Shown here: positions 8,601 through 14,716 of the stretch, one piece after another
Layout: each line of letters starts with the position of its first letter
Position numbering within the stretch: position 1 is the first letter of the stretch
DNA from: DATDRS01 sp035291605
Lineage (GTDB): Bacteria > Chloroflexota > Anaerolineae > Anaerolineales > UBA6663
Direction: 5' to 3'
Length of the DNA stretch: 15,750 bases
Assembly (NCBI GenBank): GCA_035291605.1
Contig: DATDRS010000213.1
Location: forward strand, 1-15,750
Notes under the pieces: model-generated
Told to the model about the DNA's origin: nothing
Databases searched by the model: none
The model's input: the letters and a program-made list of their open reading frames with translations, nothing else
Position numbers and translations under genes: made by a program

Positions 8601-9662
8601 GCCGTTGAGCGCGATGAAGGTGTAGTAGACATCCCCAATCGTGCCGTTGTTATCCGGGGGCAAGTTGGTGAAATAAAGCTGATCGGTAAACGTGATGATC
8701 AACGGCGGCTGGCCGCCGCTGCGGCTCACCGTGAGCACGCCAGTGGTGCGGACCAGGCGGAAGCAGCTCGGGTCGTAACTCGGGTCGCCCACGGGTTGCA
8801 GCCAGGCGTTGTAGTCAAAATTGCCGTCGCCGTCGTTGTCAAACCCCTTGTTGATCACGCCCAGCTCATAACGGACGCCGTTGGACGTGATGACGTCGCC
8901 CGGCTTGACGATGGAGGTGTTGGTATTGAACCACGTGCTGCCGTTGGGGTAGATCTTGTTGGCCATGGCCGCGATTTCGTTGCGCATGGTCATCTTCCAC
9001 GTCGCGTTGGCCGAGCTGCCCTGAGCCGAGGCGCCCCACACGTCAAAGTTCAGCCACAGGTCGTCGTTGGGGTTGTTGGCGTCGCCCCACACGGGCTGAT
9101 CGCCCGTGTTGTCCGGGTTCTTGCGGCGAGGATAGGTGAAATGCCAGTACTGCGCCCGGCACTCGCCGGGGTTCAGGGTCCCGATGTAGCGGCGGGCGTC
9201 GGCCAGCCCCAGGCTGCCGCCGATGTGCGTGAAGGCATAGTCGCCCGTGTTCGCCAGGTGCGGGTGCTGGGCGATGAAAGCGGCGTTTGCGCTGTCCCGC
9301 GCCGGGTAGAGGCCGGGCGTGCTGTCGCTCGGGTTGTTGTCGCCGTTGGGGTCGTAATCGCCGATGAACGCCCGCACGTCGGCCAGGGGCTGGTCGCCCG
9401 TGTTGCAGAACGTGCCGGCCACCGTCGCCGCCGAGGGGGCGTACGTCGAGGGGGCCAGGACGTTCGAGTCGACGACGAGGTTGTACCCGGCCGAAATGGC
9501 GACCGTGAGCGTCCCGGCTGCGTGGGCGACGCCCGAAGCGCGCAGGTTGGCCAGCAGCACGACGAAGAGCGCGGCGGGCAAGACGGTCACACATACGGCC
9601 GCCAGGCGTCCCAACTGCCTGGCGCTGGAGGAGGTGCGGCTGGTGGTCTGTGATTCTATCAT
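2661..9662 (-). CDS. Giant secreted modular surface protein (SdrD_B-like and DUF11-like domains)
   Basis: This 2333-residue protein is probably an extracellular adhesin or envelope protein. Residues 1-49 form a signal peptide (hydrophobic 19-40, likely cleavage after AHA). Residues 50-390 are an N-terminal region I cannot assign, with Cys 86, 168, 300 and 356. A DUF11-like domain spans about 391-550. Seven SdrD_B-type domains start at about 553, 991, 1107, 1227, 1355, 1477 and 1590. Most open with IGDxVWxDxDGDGxQDxGE, a Ca2+-loop-like motif, and end with ADFGY/F. A split DUF11-like domain (665-980) carries an inserted module, and four more DUF11-like domains cover about 1694-2217. Residues 2220-2333 form a C-terminal domain (VELTWATAKEIDNYGFTLYR) ending LYLPFVFK; there is no LPXTG motif. 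No Shine-Dalgarno precedes ATG 9662, but the signal peptide begins right there. A C25 peptidase follows 4 bp downstream. The exact ligand or structural role is unknown. Confidence 0.9.
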   Translation of the reverse strand: MIESQTTSRTSSSARQLGRLAAVCVTVLPAALFVVLLANLRASGVAHAAGTLTVAISAGYNLVVDSNVLAPSTYAPSAATVAGTFCNTGDQPLADVRAFIGDYDPNGDNNPSDSTPGLYPARDSANAAFIAQHPHLANTGDYAFTHIGGSLGLADARRYIGTLNPGECRAQYWHFTYPRRKNPDNTGDQPVWGDANNPNDDLWLNFDVWGASAQGSSANATWKMTMRNEIAAMANKIYPNGSTWFNTNTSIVKPGDVITSNGVRYELGVINKGFDNDGDGNFDYNAWLQPVGDPSYDPSCFRLVRTTGVLTVSRSGGQPPLIITFTDQLYFTNLPPDNNGTIGDVYYTFIALNGPCFTGLSPYQEAASGADNEKFSGDYGTPGVPPVQSSAPEVTIDKYGNATITPGSAINYQIPFTNTGTADAGLPLVSLGGGSTSTPWMPVVISDSIPPGTVYVAGSATHTFTSTGVIILYSTDYGVTWTSTEPPASQVTTLQWWLTDTLKPGDSGRVLFNATVPATTTATYIENCAGAGFGDSAAFGGDCVTTLISGANKIGDTVWKDDDGDGVQDAGESGLANISVGLYLDKNGDGLLDSGDALVLTTTTGITGSYSFDNLPNGNFIVLVDTADADLPPGYGATTPTVVPVTGLGTTLPSIYLNADFGFGPALQLSKAVISSNPVAESGFVTYSISLINTLPGDGAGSTACQYKVWATVAHPDNTNIPPGGNSANAQWLNTGNALNALDGLYAATSMNDNSDLLGLSGFNLGAQSGKITKVEALLYLQELVNLKATDALIVRVYMTDTQRSADASYTLTGDVTGYFTQTAGSLYVLKADVTGVNPGGANGWSWTDFASNVTEMQLVGNKGGGAGASGDIGLDAAAFLVTTDQQCGGPENTIFTLPLTDTYDANRLQFVSASPAQTLTGTGVITWDDLGPLYPGQIKNVTLVFKSLDPGAASITTTNYVTASGAIFSSGRPVNNASDTAVVTVTRTAKIGDFIWLDLDGDGVQDGGNEIGLAGVTVRLCTVGGGGACGTVIATTTTDANGLYLFEGLADGSYVVEVDTTTLPGTSFINTGDPDGTTNSRTTVTIAGATDVLTADFGYQQTLNTIYGNVWNDNDGDGTQQSGENGFSGVSVALDDCGADAICGNADDGATITVTTDANGNYFFEDLLDGNYRVRVITTTLPAGGTWTQTVDPDATQDSRTGVLSVSGGVIVGPENFAYTQAGLLSIGDTVYVDWDGDGAQDAGEEGIPDVTVYLYEDANQNGVIDATDALITSTTTNASGNYTFNNLAGSASGIGYLVVVNTGDPDLPAGYLETADPSETGVCATCDSLAAVTLTTSSVNTVDFGYHPTGGGSIGDFVWEDVDHDGIQDPGEPGIANVTLRLYEDTNGDGVFDPAVDAVISTTTTDANGNYEFTNLPYGPDRYYWVTVDITDTDIPTDTYGNPYVLSTNNNPLLVHLTSSDPYLDADFGFTAGGTIGDLVWRDDNRDGDPAGEPGLGGVPVSLYIDVDNDGVYSPGDTLVATTTTNASGYYSFTSLSAYTYVVTIDATGYPTVTYDLNGATDGQAQVGLRPGMIFLGADFGLQDDRGGIGDRLWVDLDGDDVYSIAEPGLPGIVITLTSSTGAVITTTTDNDGYYLFPHLDSGVYTVTYSAATIPAGLTQSFEGDGTLTQQIVVNLASGQVNLTADFAYVPNLNVAKSSIGSNNPLNRGDTLTYTVVVSNPSAIKVTNAALSDTTPANTTFVPGSIVIAPASAGVAGAPPTLVNPLTISANSLVTVTFKVTVASSVPASVGAITNTVGLTTPFINRTATATNPLGLADLSLTKNVSSASVGAGSPVSFTIAVNNAGPQTATGVTVSDTLPAGLTYVSSSATQGAYDSATKLWTVGTLNNGGAATLTLTATVGAAGTYTNTTEVRSVSQFDPDSTPNNGNPAEDDQDNAVVTSTSATPQPGVDLDKALVSSNPAHLTELVTYTIRLTNTGNTTLVNLPLTDTFDIPYLTFARAAPAPDAVNPNATATTGQLVWNDLTNTFGDLPPGGVVQVSVVMTATGITPLGTDALNRAVTANVLDNTGRTPPGGGDSDQVPVTILPNISLSKAVFAPGPFVVGDEITFTIQITNEGSTTLVVLPLADAYDPAYLSFKRAIPVHNIATPGTITWNDLTTSLGDLPPKGSVSVLVVFDAVAPVTATVNMATVTNALDDLGNQVSAVSGATVNVVNPTAVDLLYFRVARGAGQRVELTWATAKEIDNYGFTLYRAEANDFSRAALIHFEPSALKGGSGAGAAYRYTDAPPAGGVWWYWLGDVDTQGRETIHAPTPIVLAPATTRLYLPFVFK
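4590..6692 (-). repeat. Array of six consecutive SdrD_B-type protein repeats
   Basis: Six diverged repeats of about 100-120 residues follow one another (protein residues 991-1691). A seventh lies apart at 7674-8006 (residues 553-663). Each begins with an IGDxVW-type strand and an acidic Asp/Gly loop and ends with an ADFGY-type strand. Several also carry a second acidic loop (DANQNGVIDATD, DTNGDGVFDPAVD, DVDNDGVYSPGD). The copies are alike in protein but not near-identical in DNA, so the array looks old rather than recently amplified. Confidence 0.85.
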
Positions 9663-9847
9663 TTAGATGCCTGTGACAAATAGGTGATGAGGAGTCCCGT
9701 GTTGCCCTGATGATGGGGTTTCGCTTCGCCGCCTGATTGCAGTCGGGCTTAGCCGCAAGCGCCTGAACGCAGATGGCCCAAGATGTTGGTTAGAGTACAC
9801 CAGGTGAACGGCATCTGGGGTTTGGATTAGTTTGAAAATGGTTTGTA

Positions 9848-9876
9848 ATGATAAGGCTTTAGTTTAACTTGTGCAA
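9848..9876 (-). promoter_or_regulatory. Candidate sigma-70-type promoter of the giant surface-protein gene
   Basis: Read on the minus strand, TTGCAC (9876-9871) is followed by a 17-bp spacer and TATCAT (9853-9848). The -10 box matches 5 of 6 consensus bases, the -35 box 3 of 6, and the surroundings are AT-rich in a GC-rich genome. Transcription would begin near 9841 and leave a leader of about 180 nt before ATG 9662. The peptidase gene would share this transcript. Confidence 0.45.
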
Positions 9877-9898
9877 GGGGGGATATGACCCCCAAAGT

Positions 9899-9925
9899 CC
9901 GTTTTCTCGAAGAAGACGGGTTTCT
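9899..9925. repeat. Hairpin with an AGAAACCCGT-type repeat fragment
   Basis: CCGTTTTCT (9899-9907) and AGAAGACGG (9911-9919) form a 9-bp stem with one G-T pair. On the minus strand 9925-9911 reads AGAAACCCGTCTTCT. Nearly the same 15-mer (AGAAACCCGTTCTCT) occurs at 10577-10563. It may be a decayed dispersed repeat or a weak terminator after the response regulator gene; no T-run follows. Confidence 0.4.
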
Positions 9926-9964
9926 ACTTTTGGATTGTTGATCGCGCAGGCAGGGTTCCCCCGA

Positions 9965-10402
9965 TCAACGGGAGGGGGATTCGTTGACGAGGAGCCAGTA
10001 AAGGCCCAACTGGCGCACGGCTTCGCTGAACTCGGGGAAATCCACGGGTTTGTGGAGGTAGCTGTTCGCGCCGGTCTCGTAGCTGCGCAGGATGTCCTGC
10101 TCCTCGCTGGAGGAGGTGAGGATGATGATGGGCAGATGTTTGGTGCGTTCGTCGGCGTGCAGGCGCTGCAGCACTTCCAGGCCGCTCATTTTGGGCAGTT
10201 TCAGGTCCAGGAGGACGACTTGCGGTTGGTCGCGCACATCCCGGTCGGCGTACGCGCCCTGGCCCCAGAGGTAGTCTAAGGCTTCGAGGCCGTCGTGCGC
10301 GACGACGACTTCGTTGAGGATGTTGTTCTTTTTGAGAACGCCCAGGGTGAGCGCCTCGTCGTCCGGGTTATCTTCGACCAGCAGGATGGTTTTGCGCGCC
10401 AT
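9965..10402 (-). CDS. Single-domain response regulator (receiver only, Rcp1/CheY-like)
   Basis: This 145-residue protein is a bare receiver domain that would take a phosphoryl group from a histidine kinase and signal through protein contact; it has no DNA-binding domain. Visible receiver residues are the acidic pair in LLVEDNPDDE (Glu10, Asp11), the phospho-acceptor Asp66 in VVLLDLKLPKMSG, Thr96 in IILTSSSEEQ and Lys118 in LHKPVDF. The C-terminal helix ends QLGLYWLLVNESP, typical of the Rcp1-like group usually paired with phytochrome or hybrid kinases. The start at ATG 10402 is chosen because AAGGAGG lies 4 nt upstream; a GTG at 10420 would lie upstream of that site. No kinase gene is in the window, so it is an orphan here. 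It faces the same way as the giant gene but is separated from it by 302 bp. Confidence 0.93.
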   Translation of the reverse strand: MARKTILLVEDNPDDEALTLGVLKKNNILNEVVVAHDGLEALDYLWGQGAYADRDVRDQPQVVLLDLKLPKMSGLEVLQRLHADERTKHLPIIILTSSSEEQDILRSYETGANSYLHKPVDFPEFSEAVRQLGLYWLLVNESPSR

Positions 10403-10406
10403 GACG

Positions 10407-10413
10407 CCTCCTT
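10407..10413 (-). promoter_or_regulatory. Ribosome binding site that fixes the response regulator start
   Basis: On the minus strand AAGGAGG (10413-10407) precedes ATG 10402 by 4 nt. It supports this ATG over the in-frame GTG 18 nt upstream. Confidence 0.8.
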
Positions 10414-10430
10414 GCCTCACCCACCGGCCC

Positions 10431-10459
10431 CCTCTTTTGGGCCGAAAGCCCAGGAGAGG
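10431..10459. repeat. Hairpin in the response regulator leader
   Basis: CCTCTTTTGGGC (10431-10442) and GCCCAGGAGAGG (10448-10459) flank a 5-nt loop. As plus-strand RNA they pair over 12 bp with two G-U pairs; as minus-strand RNA there are two mismatches. It lies 18 bp beyond the AAGGAGG of the response regulator. It may be a dispersed repeat or a leader structure. Confidence 0.4.
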
Positions 10460-10561
10460 CGGGAGGGAGGCTGAATCTCTGTGGGGGGACCACGAGGGCC
10501 GCCCCGCTCGACTGTAGTTGTTAAGTAAACCGTTCCAGAAGCGGCGGGGATACTGCGACTT

Positions 10562-10580
10562 CAGAGAACGGGTTTCTCTG
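10562..10580. repeat. Small hairpin sharing the AGAAACCCGT motif
   Basis: CAGAGAA (10562-10568) and TTCTCTG (10574-10580) are perfect 7-bp arms around a 5-nt loop. The minus strand reads AGAAACCCGTTCTCT, almost identical to the motif at 9911-9925, so both may be fragments of one dispersed repeat family. Confidence 0.45.
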
Positions 10581-10586
10581 GGTTGC

Positions 10587-10615
10587 AGGATATTGTTTTA
10601 GTCCTAATTTGGCAA
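10587..10615 (-). promoter_or_regulatory. Candidate promoter of the response regulator gene
   Basis: On the minus strand TTGCCA (10615-10610) is followed by a 17-bp spacer and TATCCT (10592-10587). Each box matches 4 of 6 consensus bases. Transcription would start about 180 nt upstream of the coding region and pass through both hairpins listed above. Confidence 0.3.
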
Positions 10616-10685
10616 GGAGGGTGGATAGACTTCCCCCCAGGCCCATCCCCTGGCGATTAGACGCTTCGCGGCGGCAAAACACGAA

Positions 10686-10735
10686 GCGGGCGAAGCCCGC
10701 CTGCGAGGACTCGCCTCGCTACGCTCGCAATGACG
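10686..10735. repeat. Palindrome-rich, dispersed-repeat-like stretch before rarA
   Basis: GCGGGC-GAA-GCCCGC (10686-10700) is a perfect 6-bp stem with a 3-nt loop. It is followed by GCGAG/CTCGC (10703-10714) and CTACGCTCGCAATGACG. This wording resembles short intergenic repeats common in some Chloroflexota and other environmental genomes (from memory). Its right end may overlap the rarA -35 box. Confidence 0.4.
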
Positions 10736-10757
10736 TGGGCCGTTCTCGTGCTATACT
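10730..10757 (+). promoter_or_regulatory. Candidate rarA promoter giving a leaderless mRNA
   Basis: ATGACG (10730-10735, 4 of 6 to TTGACA), a 16-bp spacer and TATACT (10752-10757, 5 of 6 to TATAAT). The ATG of rarA begins 7 bp after the -10 box, the usual distance to a transcription start, and no Shine-Dalgarno is present. Confidence 0.5.
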
Positions 10758-10764
10758 CTCCGGC

Positions 10765-12198
<1,434 letters not shown>

Positions 12199-12206
12199 AT
12201 CGTTGA

Positions 12207-12230
12207 TAGTGACGACATGAGTCGTCACTA
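12207..12230. terminator. Perfect hairpin after rarA (terminator-like or dispersed repeat)
   Basis: TAGTGACGAC (12207-12216) and GTCGTCACTA (12221-12230) are perfect 10-bp arms around a 4-nt loop, beginning 8 bp after the rarA stop. No T-run follows (CCTAGTGG), so it would be a weak intrinsic terminator on its own. It may instead be a mobile palindromic repeat that has taken that role. Confidence 0.45.
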
Positions 12231-12282
12231 CCTAGTGGACGGAGGGAGGTGAGCCTATCGCCGAAGTTGTTGAATCTGGTGA

Positions 12283-12302
12283 TTGATCACGCGCGTGAGC
12301 AA
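12283..12302. promoter_or_regulatory. Candidate operator of the sugar ABC transporter operon (LacI-type symmetry)
   Basis: TTGATCACGC/GCGTGAGCAA is a 20-bp palindrome with 9 of 10 positions symmetric and a CG at the centre, as in LacI-family sites. It lies 34 bp upstream of the binding-protein ATG. A second palindrome, GTGAT-TG-ATCAC (12279-12290), overlaps its left arm. No convincing -10 box was found nearby, so the promoter is not placed. Confidence 0.45.
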
Positions 12303-12324
12303 GTCCTTTCAGCCTTTCCTGTTT

Positions 12325-12330
12325 AGGAGG
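12325..12330 (+). promoter_or_regulatory. Ribosome binding site that fixes the solute-binding protein start
   Basis: AGGAGG (12325-12330) precedes ATG 12337 by 6 nt. It rules out the in-frame TTG at 12283, which also lies inside the operator-like palindrome. Confidence 0.85.
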
Positions 12331-12336
12331 AGAACA

Positions 12337-13722
12337 ATGCATCCCAAGAAATTCTTTTCAGCGATCACGATCCTGGTGATCAGCGCGATGATCCTGGGCG
12401 CGTGCGCGGCCCCGACCGCGCCGCCGCCTCAGACGATTGTCCAAACCGTCGTCGTCGCGGGCACACCTCAGGTTCAGACGATTGTGATCACGGCCACGCC
12501 TGAAGCGCCCGAGGTCGAGCCGATCACCGTCATGGCGAACTGGGGCGGCGACGAGGAAGCTGGTTTCCGCGAAGTGCTGGATGCCTTCACGGCCAAGACC
12601 GGCATCCCCTACGTGTACGAGGGCACGCGCAACCTCGGGGTTGTGCTACGGTCGCGCATCGCGGGCGGCAATCCGCCCGACGTCGCCATGGTGCCACGGC
12701 CGGGCGAGGTGGCCGAGTATGCGCGCTCGGGCGCCATCCTGCCCCTCGACGGGGTGCGCGGTGACGAAATTCTGCCGCCGGACATCCTTACCGAGAACTA
12801 CTCGCAGGCGTGGATTGACCTGGGCACGGTGGACGGGTTGTTCTACGGGCTGACCGTGAAGGCCAACTCCAAGAGCACGTTCTGGTACAAGCCGGCTTCA
12901 TTCGAGACGTTGGGCGTCCAACCGCCGGAGACTTGGGATGAACTCGCGGCGATTGCCGACGCTTACCTCGCCGCCGGTCAGACGCCCTACTCTCTCGGCG
13001 CGCTGGACGGTTGGACCCTGACCGACTGGTTTGAGAACATCTACTCGCGCGTGGCGGGGACCGACATGTACCTGAAGTTGTTCGTCACCCACGAGGTGGA
13101 ATGGACCGACCCGACCGTGGTGGAGGCCATGCAACAGTTCGCCCAGATCGTGGATCCGCCCACGAAAATGGCGGGCGGGGTGGAGGGGACTCTCTCGACC
13201 GGCTTCATTGACGCCTTCAACGTCGTTCTGCGCCCGGACCCTGGCGCGGAGATGTACTACGAGGGCGGGTTTATGAGTTCCTTCGGCGAGCAGAACTTCC
13301 CCAACCTCGTCTGCGGCAAGGACTACGCCTTCTTCCCCTTCCCCCAGATCAAAGAGGAGTGGGGCAAGCCAGTGGTGGGCGGCGGCGACCTGGCCGTGGT
13401 CTTCCGGGATCGGCCCGAACTCCGAGAGTTCATCCGCTTCTTAGCCAGCGCCGAGGCCAACACCATCTGGGCCTCTGCCGAGAAAGGCGCGGTCGTCTCG
13501 CCGAACAAGAACGTCAGCCTCGACATTTACCCGACGTGCAAGGGACTGGAAGCGGCGCAACTCACGCAGGCTGCCTCGTTCGTCTTCGACGGCTCCGACC
13601 TCGCTCCCAGCGCCGTCGGCGGCGACGCGATGTTTACCGCCTTGCAGGACTTTGTCGAAAATCCGACGGAGATTGACCGCATCCTGACTTTCCTCGAAGA
13701 AGTGGCGGATCGGTCGTACTGA
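12337..13722 (+). CDS. Carbohydrate ABC transporter solute-binding lipoprotein (family 1, CUT1)
   Basis: This 461-residue protein is the extracellular binding subunit of a carbohydrate importer. The N-terminus MHPKKFFSAITILVISAMIL is a lipoprotein signal ending in lipobox ILGAC, with lipidated Cys23. A flexible linker rich in Thr, Pro and Val (about 24-62, ending ITATPEAPEVE) links the anchor to the binding domain. That domain opens with ITVMANWGGDEEAGFREVLDAF and continues with FTAKTGIPYVYEGT and RIAGGNPPDVAMVPRPGEV, a pattern typical of family-1 sugar-binding proteins. The pattern recalls alpha-glucoside binders such as AglE, but the sugar cannot be fixed from sequence alone. It is first in an operon with two permeases, separated by 85 bp holding a hairpin. 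The palindrome at 12283-12302 probably regulates it. Confidence 0.92.
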   Translation: MHPKKFFSAITILVISAMILGACAAPTAPPPQTIVQTVVVAGTPQVQTIVITATPEAPEVEPITVMANWGGDEEAGFREVLDAFTAKTGIPYVYEGTRNLGVVLRSRIAGGNPPDVAMVPRPGEVAEYARSGAILPLDGVRGDEILPPDILTENYSQAWIDLGTVDGLFYGLTVKANSKSTFWYKPASFETLGVQPPETWDELAAIADAYLAAGQTPYSLGALDGWTLTDWFENIYSRVAGTDMYLKLFVTHEVEWTDPTVVEAMQQFAQIVDPPTKMAGGVEGTLSTGFIDAFNVVLRPDPGAEMYYEGGFMSSFGEQNFPNLVCGKDYAFFPFPQIKEEWGKPVVGGGDLAVVFRDRPELREFIRFLASAEANTIWASAEKGAVVSPNKNVSLDIYPTCKGLEAAQLTQAASFVFDGSDLAPSAVGGDAMFTALQDFVENPTEIDRILTFLEEVADRSY

Positions 13723-13747
13723 CCGCTCGCCGCAGATTGACAACCGC

Positions 13748-13774
13748 AGGGCAGCCCGCTTGCCGGGCTGCCCT
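13748..13774 (+). terminator. Intercistronic hairpin between binding protein and first permease
   Basis: AGGGCAGCCCG (13748-13758) and CGGGCTGCCCT (13764-13774) are perfect 11-bp arms around a 5-nt loop, followed by CGTTTG. Hairpins at this place in sugar importer operons often cause partial termination or protect the upstream message, giving more binding protein than permease. The short T-tract fits partial rather than full termination. Confidence 0.6.
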
Positions 13775-13807
13775 CGTTTGGACACGCGCCGGAAGGAGGC
13801 CGCGGCG

Positions 13808-14716
13808 ATGGTAACAAGCAAGGACAAAAGGACACCCTGGCTGTATGTGCTGCCCGCTCTTTTCCTCTTGACGGTTTTCCTGATCTTGCCAACGCTTCAG
13901 ACATTTTGGCTGAGTTTCCACAGCGGATTTGGCTTCAACCCGACGAAGTTCGTCGGCCTGGAAAACTACATTCGGCTGCTGACCCACGACCCGTTTTTCC
14001 TCAACCTGAACCGATGGCCTCCCTCGGGAGCCGTGGTCAACAACGTGCTGTGGCTGGTTTTGTTCACCGCCGGCACGGTGAGCATCGGCCTGGCGATCGC
14101 CGTCCTGGCCGACCGGGTGCGCTACGAAGCGGTGATCAAGGCCGTCATCTTTGTGCCGATGGTCATTTCCGCCACGGCGGCCTCGGTCATCTTCCGTTTT
14201 GTCTATAGCTCCGATGCGACCGTCGGCGTGATCAATGCCCTCCTGACCGGCCTCTTCCCGCGTCTCGAACCCGTGCCGTGGCTGGGTCGGACCAATCTGG
14301 TGAACTACGCGGTGATTGGCGCTGGCGTGTGGATCTGGACGGGACTGGCCATGACCGTGCTCTCGGCGGCCTACAAGTCCCTCGACCGCGAGGTGTTGGA
14401 GGCGGCTGCGGTGGACGGCGCCAACGCCTGGCAGACCTTCTGGCAGATCACCCTGCCCATGTTGTCCCAACCGATCACGGTGGTGGCGATCACGATGGTC
14501 ATCAACGCGCTCAAGATGCTTGACTTGATTCTCGTGATGACCGCCGGGGGGCCGCGCAATGCCAGCCGCACCATCGCCTTTAGCATGTACTGGGAAGTGT
14601 TCAACAACACCGTGGCGGGCTATGGCAGCGCCATCGCCATGGTTCTGCTGCTCCTGGTCACGCCCATCATTGTGCTTCAAATCCGCCGTTTCCGGGCGGA
14701 GGAGGGACTTCGATGA
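13808..14716 (+). CDS. Carbohydrate ABC transporter permease (MalF/AglF-like, CUT1)
   Basis: This 302-residue inner-membrane permease would form the channel with the next gene product. About six membrane segments are visible (near 11-34, 77-101, 110-133, 163-186, 219-243 and 270-291). The cytoplasmic EAA loop that contacts the ATPase reads EAAAVDGANAWQTFWQITLP (198-217). ATG 13808 is chosen because AAGGAGG (13793-13799) lies 8 nt upstream and MVTSKDKRTPWLYVLP starts at the usual place; an upstream in-frame TTG 13760 lies inside the hairpin. The length fits a MalF-type permease without the large insertion of E. coli MalF. The stop overlaps the next start as ATGA. Sugar specificity is unknown. 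Confidence 0.95.
   Translation: MVTSKDKRTPWLYVLPALFLLTVFLILPTLQTFWLSFHSGFGFNPTKFVGLENYIRLLTHDPFFLNLNRWPPSGAVVNNVLWLVLFTAGTVSIGLAIAVLADRVRYEAVIKAVIFVPMVISATAASVIFRFVYSSDATVGVINALLTGLFPRLEPVPWLGRTNLVNYAVIGAGVWIWTGLAMTVLSAAYKSLDREVLEAAAVDGANAWQTFWQITLPMLSQPITVVAITMVINALKMLDLILVMTAGGPRNASRTIAFSMYWEVFNNTVAGYGSAIAMVLLLLVTPIIVLQIRRFRAEEGLR

Larger units (their letters stand above)
9663..9964. other. Intergenic region and presumed leader of the giant gene
   Basis: These 302 bp separate the response regulator from the giant gene. They hold a candidate promoter (9848-9876), a presumed 5' leader of about 180 nt for which I recognise no riboswitch, and a 5-bp G/C hairpin (9878-9893). They also hold an imperfect 9-bp hairpin (9899-9919) and an 8-bp inverted repeat, GTTGATCG/CGATCAAC (9937-9944 and 9962-9969), that overlaps the response regulator stop. 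None of the hairpins has a clear U-tract on the minus strand. No small gene is convincing. Confidence 0.6.
10403..10764. other. Divergent intergenic region between the response regulator and rarA
   Basis: These 362 bp contain no convincing gene. They hold, left to right, the response regulator ribosome binding site, a hairpin (10431-10459), a second hairpin (10562-10580), a candidate leftward promoter (10587-10615), a palindrome-rich repeat-like stretch (10686-10735) and a candidate rightward promoter next to rarA (10730-10757). An in-frame TTG at 10609 could extend rarA by 52 codons, but that extension (RRVDRLPPRPIPWRL...) does not look like the RarA family and crosses repeat-like DNA. Confidence 0.6.

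Noticed and set aside
8796..9653. Plus-strand open frame of 285 codons opposite the signal peptide and N-terminal region of the giant protein
   Set aside because: Low-complexity Arg/Val/Gly composition and no recognisable motif; the minus strand carries the real gene.
9663..9847. Possible cyclic-di-GMP or cobalamin riboswitch in the leader of the giant gene
   Set aside because: No match to the conserved core of either class could be found by eye; only short unconvincing helices are present.
10609..10764. N-terminal extension of rarA from TTG 10609
   Set aside because: The extra 52 residues are not RarA-like, cross repeat-like DNA and the promoter candidate, and the family start MDLFDQALQQ is at 10765.
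12283..12336. N-terminal extension of the solute-binding protein from TTG 12283
   Set aside because: AGGAGG at 12325-12330 and the lipoprotein signal point to ATG 12337; the extension would also place the signal peptide internally.
13634..14680. Minus-strand 348-codon frame opposite the first permease
   Set aside because: His, Arg, Gln and Gly-rich composition and no motif; the plus strand encodes a clear permease with an EAA loop.
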